NCBI GenBank assembly: GCA_014529385.2
Contig: CM043947.1
Location: 129,477,891-129,541,890, forward strand
DNA: 64,000 nucleotides
Reading direction: 5' to 3'
Source of the DNA: Adiantum capillus-veneris
Taxonomy: Eukaryota > Streptophyta > Polypodiopsida > Polypodiales > Pteridaceae
How positions within the stretch are numbered: the stretch's first letter is position 1; every line of letters begins with the position of its first letter. The translations under genes were made by a program, and so were the position numbers. The notes below the pieces were generated by a model. It had not been told where the DNA came from. It made no database searches and saw only the letters and a program-made list of their open reading frames with translations. Positions 34,117 to 44,171 of the stretch are shown here, piece by piece.

Positions 34117-34296
34117 GCTCAGCGCAAGGGTTCAAACTCGAGGTAAAACCATCAAAGATGGGGTTCCTCAGGGTCCCATCTGTGCGAATGTAAATAAAGC
34201 TCCAAGTGCATCGGCTACTTGCAAGGTAGGTGATCGTTTGCTAGCATACTCAAGAGGCCTAACTCTAGGGATTATGGAAAAGGCGCGGCAGAAGGG

Positions 34297-34605
34297 ATGT
34301 CAAGTGAAGGAGATATCAAAAACCTGCAGAATGCAAAAGCTAGACTTCAACAAGAGCTCTTGGAAGTCAACAAAATGATTGAGGCCGGACCTAACAACAA
34401 AAGAACTTGCTTCCATTCAAAATTCAGTGGGCTGGTAGAAGACGGGTTGGCAAATCGAGCCTTCTCTGCTTTAAAAAAGTCTTTGCCACAACAGGTGGAG
34501 GTTGCCGAGGCTATAACTGTAGCGATCCCACCAGCACTTATAAAAAAGCAGCTAGCCAGACAAGCTAAGTTGACGCTTGTATTTGGGTTAGTGGAAGAAT
34601 CCTGA
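34297..34605 (+). pseudogene. LINE ORF1, N-terminal part
   Basis: The ATG at 34297 opens 102 residues, beginning with a short helical stretch ('DIKNLQNAKARLQQELLEVN') typical of LINE ORF1 N-termini. It ends in a TGA at 34603-34605. The coding signal continues at once in another frame from about 34617. A decayed copy of this region is found in reverse in the LRAT intron. ORF1 proteins coat LINE RNA. Confidence 0.7.
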
Positions 34606-34616
34606 ACAGGTTTGAG

Positions 34617-35603
34617 ATGATCCAATGGCTTCAGGGCCTTCAAATTCTTGGTCATGGAGCAGCAGTTGAAAGTACTTCCTACCTAGCTAAAGGTTTTTGC
34701 TCAGTGAGATTCAAAGAGGCCTCCTATGTGGAAAAGATCCTTGACAAAGGGCCCCTAGTATTTAATAGGACCACGGTGTGTGTGGTGCCTTGGGAGCCAG
34801 TGTTCGACTCAGCTGAATCTTTGCAAGCGTTTCATCCGGTATGGGTTGAGTTTGTCGGACTTCCTAGCTGGCTGTGGGATAATCTCAGGATGCTTGCTAG
34901 CAAACTGGGCACTCCCTCATTTATACCTAGCAAGAGAGGGTTTGGCAGAAACTCAAACAGGGTTTGTATAGAATGGGATGCGTCTAAAACGCCACCTAAA
35001 AGCATGGTTATCAATGTCGGAGTTGGGCTTGTTACCATTCCACTAAACTTTGGAGCATACTTTGGGGCATGTTTTAAATGCAATAACTTTGGTCACTTCG
35101 CCAAGGATTGCCACCTGAATTCTAATGGTACTATAGCTCCGGCAGCACAGGCCCCCAATAACATGGAATCTCCGATGGGAGGGCTGGAGAAGCAGGGAGA
35201 CAATAACCAAGGGACAAATACAGGGAAGGATGAAGGAGAGATGGTTTGTGAGAAAATGGATACGAAGATGCAGGAGAAGTTGGTGGAGGAATTGATTCCC
35301 ATACAACGAGCTTTTGAAGGTACATGCAATAATAATAGGATCATTACTCCCGCTGCTACCCCCAAATTTATGACAGTGACAACGACGACGGCTGTCCAAG
35401 TCCCTGGTCTGAAAAGCAAAAGAGTGAAGGCAGTGGCAAGAGACTCCAATGTGCTGCAAGTCGTCAGAACACTAGAGGTAAAAGGATCTAATTCATCCTC
35501 CACCCCTTCGAAAGGAGGGGGGTTCAGTGTCCCTCTGCACAATCCATTTGCAGCACTACAAGAAAAGAAATCCTCTAACTTGGAACCCCCCAGATTCGCC
35601 TGA
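34617..35603 (+). pseudogene. LINE ORF1, DUF4283-like and zinc-knuckle part
   Basis: The first 130 residues resemble DUF4283 ('GFCSVRFKEASYVEKILDKG', 'WEPVFD', 'HPVWVEFVGLPSWLWD', 'LGTPSFIP'). 'RVCIEWDASKTPPKSMVIN' follows. The CCHC knuckle 'CFKCNNFGHFAKDC' lies near residues 145-160, with a Ser/Thr/Lys-rich tail after it. The domain order is that of plant L1 ORF1 (RNA-binding, chaperone-like). The frame ends at a TGA just before a poly-G run (35617-35640). Confidence 0.85.
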
Positions 35604-35616
35604 GACCAAGGAGTAG

Positions 35617-35640
35617 GGGGGGGGGGGGGGGGGGGGGGGG
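35617..35640. repeat. poly-G run between LINE ORF1 and ORF2
   Basis: 24 consecutive G. Confidence 0.9.
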
Positions 35641-35696
35641 AATGATTCGGATGCTGAAGAATTCGTTCCTCTATCCCAATGAACCCCGTATTAATG

Positions 35697-37093
35697 ATGG
35701 AGTCTCTCACTATCCAATCTTGGAACGTAAAGGGGTTGAAAACTAAGAAGAGTACCCTATTCTGGGAGGAAATAAAAAAGGAGAAGACAGTCAACTTTTG
35801 GGCCATCCAGGACCACCACCTAGATGCACATAGCAAGAGAAAGTAGGTGTTAGGAAAGAAACTAGTATTCTATGGAGAAGGAAATAACGGCTTCAGTGGC
35901 GTCCTCAACATTGTGGACAGAGAATTGGAGCGAAGTTGGTTCTTAACCACCTATCCGGCAGAATCCTGGGGATTAGAATCAGATGGGAAGGGCATCCCCT
36001 CACCATTGTGAATGTGTACGGCCCTTGCAATGCAAAAGATAGAGCTAAACTATGGATGCATCTCAGAGATACCCCTATTGAAGGGGAGTGGTTGTTGGTT
36101 GGCGACTTTAATATGGTGGAAAAGAGCAGGGATAGATCAGGATCCTCCAGTGTGTTGGCTGGCTCAGAAAGGTCTAAATGGCAAAGCTTGTGCGAAAAGT
36201 GGGCAATGATCGACTCATGGGAAGGTTGCCCATGGAACAACACGCTTGGGTTCACCTACACAAGCCTCGAGTACGCCCGCACTGCCTCCAGAGTGGACAA
36301 ATGCTATTGCTCGCACCAAGCTGACTGGATACCGACGTTGATGGAAATGAAGGTGGTTCCAACAACAATCCTTTCGGATCACATTCCTCTGCACATACAT
36401 TTTAAGAAGAGTAAAGTGGAGGAGCAGGCCCCAAGAGGTGAGAAAAAACTGTTGGTAACAACGGCACACCTATTCAAAGACCCTCTTTTCAGGAATCTAA
36501 CCAAGAAAGCACTGGGTAAGCTAAAAAAATATGTCGACCTAAACAAACACAATGCGTGGGACCTCTTTTCTCGGAGCATCCAAAAAGCAATCAAAACCAC
36601 GGGCCCCCGAATCAAGAAAGCTAGGGAGGATCACCTTTTGCATCTTATAGTGGAGGTACAATTGCTTACCTCTATAAAAGCCAATGGGCATGCCACTGAG
36701 GCCGAACACAAACGATGGCTTGAAGCCAAATCAAACCTTGCTAATGAGCAACTAGAAGATATAAAAAAGGCTAGAATTCTATCTAGGGAGACTATTCTGC
36801 AACCGAAAGCCTCCAATCAAGCTCAAATTTTTAGGGCTTTAAAAATCAAGAAGAGCCGGGGCCACGTCCGCTCGCTAAATGATGAGAAGGGGACAACAGT
36901 TCATAACCAAGATGAAATGGCTGGTATGATGCTGAGCTATCTCAGTCAAATCATTGGATGGCCGGAGACCCAATCCCAAGAAGTGGAAGAAGCCATAGTG
37001 ACCTTACTTCAGAGTGTCAAGAAGGAAATCCCCCAATCAGAAGCTATTAACTTGGAACGGGCATTTTTCCAAGACGAATGTTCACTAGCATAG
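35697..37093 (+). pseudogene. LINE ORF2, apurinic-type endonuclease region
   Basis: The ATG at 35697 opens 'SLTIQSWNVKGLK', the usual APE start with its Asn. 'AIQDHHLD' follows where LQETH is usual, so the metal-binding Glu is replaced by Asp. A TAG lies at 35844 and a frame change near 35,930. In the next frame come 'IVNVYGPC', 'WLLVGDFNMV', 'DRSG', 'FTYTS', 'SRVDKCYC' and 'ILSDHIPLHI', which is the full motif series of the family. The endonuclease would nick target DNA for target-primed reverse transcription. A long helical linker leads to a TAG at 37091-37093. Confidence 0.9.
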
Positions 37094-38054
37094 CAAGCCC
37101 TTGGCAAGGAAAAATCTCCTGGTTGGGATGGGATGATGGTGGAATTCTATAGAGAATTTTGGGATGATCTAGGCCCCAATCACAAGGTTGGCCAATAAAG
37201 CCATGGTCGAAGGGTTGTTGGAGACAAGTGTGAAGAGAGGGCTTATAAAGCCCATCCCAAAACAGATCTGCTATTCTAAACTGAAACATTGGTGCCCTAT
37301 AACGATGATGTCGATGGCCTACAAAATTATAGCTAAAGCAGTGGCCCTCAGACTGGCCCCCTTACTAACCAAGATCATCTCCCCCCATCAACATGGTTTC
37401 ATAAAAGGAAGGTCCATTTACGATAACATCTTGGAAGCAATGGTGGGCATAGAATACGCAACTGTCACAAAGCAGGAGTGCATTCTGCTGCAATTGGACC
37501 TGGACAAGGCCTATGACAGAATAACATGGGCATATATATAATCCATCAAGGAAGCTCTAGGCTTTGGGCCTCGTCTCTGTCGGCTGGTTCGTGTAATGGG
37601 GGCTGGAAGTCAATCAGAGCTCCTATTCAATGATAGAATTGTGGGCTCCTTTGAGGTCAAAAGGTCTATTAAACAGGGATTCCCTCTGGCCCCCCTACTT
37701 TTTGCCATAGGATCACATCCTCTAATCACGACGCTTGAAGCTAGTGCTGAACGAGGGGAGGTGCAAGGCCTTGTTTTACCAGGAAATTGCCAACTCTTGG
37801 CAAAACTTTTTGCAGACGATTCTCTCCTCTTCTTGAAGGCGTGCCCTCAAGTCATTAGAAAAGCTCTGGAGATTGTACAAATGTTCTCAGTAGCTTCGAG
37901 GTCCCAATGTAATATAGAGAAGTCAAGGATGATTTCCCTTTTGGAAAATGACTCATTTGACCTTTTTGGTTGGTCAGGGGAGATTGTCACAAAAGGGAAT
38001 ATCTTTAGACATCTAGGAGCCCCCTCGGGGGTGGATGTAACTCACAAGCAATGA
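37094..38054 (+). pseudogene. LINE ORF2, reverse transcriptase
   Basis: The N-terminal RT box ('ALGKEKSPGWDGMMVEFY') is followed by a frame change near 37,180. Then come 'LKHWCPITMMSMAYKIIAK', 'ISPHQHGFIKGRSIYDNI' and 'LLQLDLDKAYDRITW', which carries the first catalytic Asp. A TAA lies near 37539, then 'SIKQGFPLAPLLFAI' and 'LAKLFADDSLLFLKA', with the paired Asp. LINE RTs read FADD or YADD here, so the residue set is intact while the frame is not. Confidence 0.92.
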
Positions 38055-39201
38055 TTCGAGTGGGTGCTTGAAAAAATAAAAGCAAAAATGAGTAGGTGGG
38101 AGTATGCTCTTCTCCCATTCCCAAGTCGGATAAGAGTGATGACTGCCTTTATGACTCCTTATATTGCCTTCACTAGCCCGCTTCTCAAGATGGCTAAGTG
38201 TCACTAGAAAGAGTTCTTAAAACCAATAAAAATATTTTTATGGAAAAATAACACGAAATCTTCCAGGCCATGGCAATGGGCCTATTGGGAATCAGTTGCT
38301 CAGCCGGGGAATCAAGGAGGCCTCAGAATTCTCAACTCTATGGCCCATGCAGAAGCTTGTTGCGCCAAATTTGTTGTTTCCTTGGCTAAACAGGATCAAG
38401 TTTGGGCTGTCATGATCAGAGATATGATAGAAGCAGCTAAACTTGGCTTGAAGGGTGGAAAGTGGAGAGGGGTGGAGATTCATGACAAACTGTTAGCCCC
38501 AGCATTGTCTACCTTAAGACTTGGGGACAGTTCAAGAGAATTTGTAAGAAAATGCAATAGAGAAGCAGGAGTCTTAAAGTGGGGGGAAGAAGCCAGATAC
38601 TTCAAGAACTCCATCCTGCATTGCCCTGGCTCTCCAAAGTTGTAGATCCGCCACAAAATCCCTATTGGATTGAGACAGCCAGGAAGTTGAATAATAAGGG
38701 TCTAAACCGGCTTGAGCACTTCTGGGACAGTTGTGCAACAAGAGTTGGAAAACCACTGACCTTATGGTTGCCCAATACCAACTTAATAGCTTGGAGGTCT
38801 TGCTTGTCCACAAAGTGATGAAAGAGCTTGACAATCTAGTGATGCCAATCTGTGATTCGGAGTTGGACTGGAATGCCTAGAAATGGCCCGGAAGCAGTCT
38901 ATTGTGGAAACCCCATACTTAAAAGCATTTATCAGACAATGATGCAAAATAAGAATTGGTCTAGCCCCCTTAACAAGCTATGGAAAAAGCAATGGCCGGA
39001 GGAAAGATGGGAGTATGTAATGCAGAACATTTGGAAGCCAAAGGTTCCGCAATACATGAAGTTTTTCTTATGGAAGGTTCTTTGGGGTGCTTTACCGATA
39101 GGGGTGAAGATTCAAGAGAGAGGGATTGGGTCAGATCAATGCTTGGGGTGCAGGTTAGCTAGTGAAGATCTGGACCACCTATTCGTGGACTGCCCAGCTA
39201 T
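38055..39201 (+). pseudogene. LINE ORF2, region after RT and zinc-finger-like domain (first part)
   Basis: Frames 38340-38645 and 38852-39201 cover the helical region after RT. 'LWKKQWPEERWEYVMQNIW' and 'VPQYMKFFLWKVLWGALPIG' are followed by 'QCLGCRLASEDLDHLFVDCPAI', the RVT-associated zinc-finger-like motif CxxC...HxxxxC. The reading stops being LINE-like at 39201, where the LTR element begins. The missing remainder resumes at 46768. Confidence 0.88.
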
Positions 39202-41790
39202 TGATAGCCGTTTTTCGGCTTTCCATCATTGCCATAGTAAGCTACTTCACCCTATTAAATCACTCAAACACTGTGGCTATCCCTACCATTTCACTGTATA
39301 TAGGTGTGTGTGAGTTAAGGGACTTTTTTCATATCTTCTTAAAAACCCTCAGCTAACTAGTCACTGGGCTAGTTGAGCCAAAAAAATAAAAAATATAAGT
39401 ATATTATGACCCATTTGTGTGTAAATATTTCATTGTATATAGGGCCTAAATAAAAGGATTTTTCATAATTATTTTGGTATTTATTTAAATATTTCTACCT
39501 ATGGTGTGTTATTTATGCTATGTACATTGACTCACCATTACCATATTTTTTCTTACCATTTTGCATACTCTTTATTCCATATAAAAATAATTTCATGCAA
39601 GCTTTTCTTATTTTTGGTGTAACTCCATCCCAACAAAAATCGAAAAAAAACTAGTTTTATTTATGTGTATATTTTTTCACTATTTTGATTTTTCCTTCCT
39701 ACATCTATTCTCTTTTACTCTCATAAATTAGAACACCAAAAATATTCATCTTTTTATGGTAGAATTATAATGAGAGAGATTTATTTTGACCCCTTTATAT
39801 TTTTTCCACCTATATTATTTATATTTGACATGTACATATTTTTTTAGACCCCTCAATATTTGATTTTCTTAGTTGTACTATTCACTTATATCATGATCTC
39901 AACAATATCTTCAATTATAGACCTACCAAATAAGGTCAAGGGTACGTGGAATGCATGCATGCACCATGGGGAGCGCACTCTTGGAGGTATTCACAAGAAT
40001 CATCCAAGGAAGGACCTCACAAGGACCTTGTGCAGTGGAAAAAACAGTCGGTTTTGCTGAATTTTTAAAGATCACATGCTCCCCAAATTTGAAAAGGTGA
40101 TACAAACAAAGGTTGTAGCTCGTGGGCTGAACTTTCACCTCAAAGCTTTTCATATTTTTTTGAGCTACGAGCTGTGAGCTATGATTTTATTAGTGGACCC
40201 CAGTTTGCCCATGCTATGCAGCCACACTCCCTCTTCCACTTTACCATTTTCCTCTTTCACACACACCTCTCCACTCATCATCCCCACCTCTCTCACCACT
40301 CCTCTCTGCACCCTACTCACCTTCTTCTCAACCTTGAAGAATAAGAGAAACCATGGTGAACTCATGTCTCCTACACACACTTCCATTCCAAAATTGACCA
40401 CCTAGTCTCATTTTTTCTCTTCCATATTACCCATATTTATAAAAAAAACCACAAAATTCAGCCTCTTCTCTTGAAAGACAACATCATGGTGATTGATTAC
40501 TCATGTTCACTTACCTTGGCTCCCAAGGAAGGTCAAGAGTGGAGAAAAAACGTACCGTCAAAGCTAGTGGACCGTCAACAAGCGTCAAAATTGACCCTAC
40601 TCAAGACACTTGGAGCATCGACATTGTAAGAAATCCATGTTTCTTACCTATTAAGAGTTTTTTCTTCCTTATTTGTATCCTACATGAATACTCCCATTGT
40701 AAATATCCAATTCCATTTGTAAATCAATAAAAATACTAACTCTACTAATTTACTAACACTAACTTATTATGAAAAGTCCTATCACCTCCACTTCTCTCCT
40801 CTCTCTCTTCTTCATCTATCCCCACCAACTTCTTGATAATTCCAAGCAAAATAAATTAGATAAGTGCTGAAAATCTAACCCAACCATGGTTAGAGGAGTA
40901 AGCCTAGGCCTCAAAATTGCTATAAAAGGAAGGTGTAGCTAGCACAAAAAGGGGAGAGCCATAAGCAAGAGCACTATGCTATAGCTTGAGAAGCCAAGCT
41001 CAACCTCTCTAGAAGGAGCTCTTGAGTGGAAGCTCATTGTCGTATGCGTGTGCATGTGTTGTAATAGGGGTGATTAGCACGGGAACTCTATGCCATTGTA
41101 AGAGAGAGAGCGATCATTTAATTGAGAGTGGAAAATCTATCATTCCTCCTACTAGTGTAAGCCCAATATTTGCTGAATCAAGGAGGGTGGATTTGGACTA
41201 AGCTTGGATACTTTGTCTCTCTTCCAACGTGAAGTAATGGACAACAATGATGTGTAAGTGTCTTGGTGTTTTTTTTTAAAGTTCTTGATAGCTTGTCTCT
41301 GGGTGTTGTCATCAATTTAGCCATAAATTCCACATACTGTAAGAGGGCGACAGGGTGGAGAGGACTCCCCTGGCCTTAAGACAGTGATTGGGGTGGCTTT
41401 TCTTGTGATGTGTTGTGGTGAAATTTACTCAAGCTATATTGAACAAATACTAATCTCACTTTGATCGGTCATGACAGATTTGTAAGAAGGTATTAATGCA
41501 ACAAGCATCCCCTCCCTCTTCTCTCTCTTTCTTACATATATAATTGTGTTTGCTTGATCATTGCCGACACATTTCAAAGCAGCCCGAGCACTATCTTTCT
41601 CTCTCTCTCTCTACGCATCCTAGTTCGCATCCAAAACTAGGTGGTGCCCCAAATTTGTGTAGGGTTAGGTTGCGGGTTTGTGTGTGTGTGTGTTTGTTGT
41701 TTTTTCCAACCCCAACCCAATTGAGCACCACGGGAGCCTACAAGGGTGTTTAGAGGCCACTCTTCTTGTTGCCCGCCCCGGACCGCCTCA
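39202..41790 (+). repeat. 5' LTR of LARD-like element
   Basis: Shared with 44172-46767 from CTTTCCATCATTGCC to GGACCGCCTCA. The first 1.7 kb is AT-rich (U3). A TATA box follows, and the rest is R-U5 ending in a (CT)n, 'GTGTGTGTGT' and GC-rich tail. Confidence 0.85.
40921..40928 (+). promoter_or_regulatory. TATA box of the 5' LTR
   Basis: TATAAAAG. The sequence GGAGAGCC, 32 bp downstream (40953), is where the extra internal copies begin, which marks it as the probable transcription start (start of R). The 3' LTR repeats the box at 45883-45890. Confidence 0.7.
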
Positions 41791-41812
41791 AATTGGTGCC
41801 CCCACGGAGGAT
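41791..41812 (+). other. possible primer binding site of LARD-like element
   Basis: AATTGGTGCCCCCACGGAGG follows the LTR end. TGG at position +4 fits a primer site; the TGGTGCC start is near but not equal to tRNA-Asp-type sites, so the tRNA is not assigned. The reverse complement of this piece sits at the centre of the palindrome. Confidence 0.45.
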
Positions 41813-41865
41813 CGGCTTGTGTATTTTTGTGAAGGCTCAACCTTTAGCATAATCAAGTAGCTTGC

Positions 41866-42078
41866 ATGAATCACGAGAATTTTTATGATCCCTTCATTCC
41901 CATTGCAAGGCAAAAGGTACACATAATTGTTAGTACTAAGTTGCGATTTCAACGTGTAATTCGTAGAATTTTAGGTCCTCTTAGGTTGGCAGAGATAAAC
42001 GCATCAGTAAATCCTTTTATTTTGCCTCTCATTAGGTACGGCCTTAGTTTCGACGTCTATATTTTTGTTTTGTTCTAA
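41866..42078 (+). CDS. hypothetical 70-residue frame A in LARD-like element
   Basis: The frame opens with an ATG 75 bp after the LTR end and is related to the next frame (42100-42318). Both end in 'NPFILPLI...SFDVYIFVLF'-like sequence, with 'INASV'/'ILASP' and an Arg-rich middle. The C-terminus is hydrophobic, Ile/Phe/Leu-rich. I do not recognise the family. Two tandem related frames of equal size argue for an ancient coding duplication, yet no evidence of translation exists. It lies where gag would start in a normal LTR element. Confidence 0.3.
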   Translation: MNHENFYDPFIPIARQKVHIIVSTKLRFQRVIRRILGPLRLAEINASVNPFILPLIRYGLSFDVYIFVLF

Positions 42079-42099
42079 GAATTAGGTCATGCATAGACC

Positions 42100-42318
42100 A
42101 TGGATAATGGCCCAAGAATAGAGGTTTTCCCCTTTGATTTCACTCCACACATTAGAATAAACATTGCAATTAGTAGAAAAATCCATTTTCAACAACGTAT
42201 GGTGTTCATGTTTGGTGCCCAAAGAGTAGGAGAAATTCTCGCATCACCAAACCCTGTCATCCTGCCTCTTATTGATTATTATAGGTCATTTGATGTGAAT
42301 ATTTTTATTTTGTTGTAG
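42100..42318 (+). CDS. hypothetical 72-residue frame B, relative of frame A
   Basis: The frame starts 21 bp after frame A ends. Shared pattern: an N-terminal 'I..F..DF/PF' part, 'RIN/HII', 'F-Q-R', 'LA/ILASPNPVILPLI', 'SFDVNIFILL' and stop. Most differences are substitutions that keep the frame, which weakly supports past selection on protein. The function is unknown. Confidence 0.3.
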   Translation: MDNGPRIEVFPFDFTPHIRINIAISRKIHFQQRMVFMFGAQRVGEILASPNPVILPLIDYYRSFDVNIFILL

Positions 42319-42404
42319 AATAGATTGCAATTTAAAAAATATTATTGTGTAAATCTTTTAAATAAAGAAAAAACAAAAACGCGTCACTTTGAAATCAATT
42401 CAAT

Positions 42405-43038
42405 GGAGAGCCATAAGCAAGAGCACTATGCTATAGCTTGAGAAGCCAAGCTCAAACTCTCTAGAAGGAGCTCTTGAGTGGAAGCTCATTGTCTATGCAT
42501 GTGCATGTGTTGTAATAGGGGTGATTAGCAAGGGATCTCTATGACATTGTAAGAGAGAGTGATCATCAATTGAGAGTAGGAAATCTATCATTTCTCCTAC
42601 TAGTGTAAGCCCAACATTTGTTGAATCAAGAAGGGTGGATTTGGACTAAGCTTGGCCACTTTGTCTCTCTTACAACGTGAAGTAATGGACAATAATGATG
42701 TGTAAGTGTCTTGGTGTTTTTTTTTTAAAGTTCTTGATAGCTTGTCTCTTGGTGTTGACATCAATTTAGCCATAAATTCCACATACTGTAAGAGGGCGAC
42801 AGGGTGGAGAGGACTCCCCTGGCCTTAAGACAGTGATTGGGGTGGCTTTTCTTATGATGTGTTGTGGTGTAATTTACTCAAGATATGCTGAACAAATACT
42901 AATCTCACTTTCATTGGTCATGACAGATTTGTAAGAAGGTATTAGTGCAACAATCACCCCCTCACCCTTCCCTCTTTTTCTTACATATATAATTGTGTTT
43001 GCTTGATCACTGTTGAACATTTCAAAGAAGCCCGAGCA

Positions 43039-43120
<82 letters not shown>

Positions 43121-43481
43121 GCATCCTAGTTCGCATCCAAAACTAGGTGGTGCCCCAAATTTGTGTAGGGTTAAGTTGCGGGTTTGTGTGTGTTTTTGTT
43201 GTTTTTTCCAACCCCAACCCAATTGAGCAGCACGGGAGCCTAGAAGGGTGCTTAGAGGCCACTCTTTTTGTTGCCCGCCCCGGACCACCACAAAGTGGGG
43301 GCACCAATTTGAGGCAGTCCGGGGCGGGCAACAAGAAGAGTGGCCTCTAAGCACCCTTCTAGGCTCTCGTGCTGCTCAATTGGGTTGGGGTTGGAAAAAA
43401 CAACAAACACACACACTAACCCGTAACCTAACCCTACACAAATTTGGGGCACCACCTAGTTTTGGATGCGAACTAGGATGC

Positions 43482-43555
<74 letters not shown>

Positions 43556-44171
43556 TGCTCGGGCTTCTTTGAAATGTATCGGCAATGATCAAGCAAACAC
43601 AATTATATATGTAAGAAAGAGAGGGAAGAGGGAGGGGGTGCTTGTTGCACTAATACTTTCTTACAAATCTGTCATGACCAATGAAAGTGAGATTAGTATT
43701 TGTTCAACATAGCTTGAGTAAATTACACCACAACACATCACAAGAAAAGCCACCCAATCACTGTCTTAAACCTAGGGGAGTCCTCTCCACCCTGTCGCCC
43801 TCTTACAGTATGTGGGATTTATGGCTAAATTGATGAAAACACCCAGAGACAAGCTATCAAGAACTTAAATAAAAACACCAAGACACTTATACATCATTGT
43901 TGTCCATTACTTCACGTTGGAAGAAAGACAAGGTATCCAAGCTTAGTCCAAATCCACCCTCCTTGATTCAACAAATGTTGGCTTACACTAGTAGGAGAAA
44001 TGATAGATTTCCTACTCTCAATTGAATGATCACTCTCTCTCTTACAATGGCATAGAGTTTCCTTGCTAATCACCCCTATTACAACACATGCACATGCATA
44101 AGACAATGAGCTTCCACTCAAGAGCTCCTTCTAGAGAGGTTGAGCTTGGCTTCTCAAGCTATAGCATAGTG
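42405..44171. repeat. large palindrome of R-U5-primer-site sequence
   Basis: The left arm 42405-43291 repeats the LTR from GGAGAGCC (the R start) to the U5 end. The right arm 43292-44171 is the reverse complement. It begins with the inverted primer site (GGGGGCACCAATTT, 43297-43310), then inverted U5 and R, and stops at inverted AGCACTATG. Each arm carries its own long CT or GA tract (43042-43118; 43485-43552). The 3' LTR starts at once. Confidence 0.85.

Noticed and set aside
35093-35836. 247-residue minus-strand frame
   Set aside because: Shadow of the LINE ORF1; the sense strand carries the DUF4283-like and CCHC motifs.
40165-40405. Paired short frames repeated at 45127-45367
   Set aside because: Both lie in the U3 of the LARD-like LTRs. 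The identity is due to LTR duplication, with no domain.
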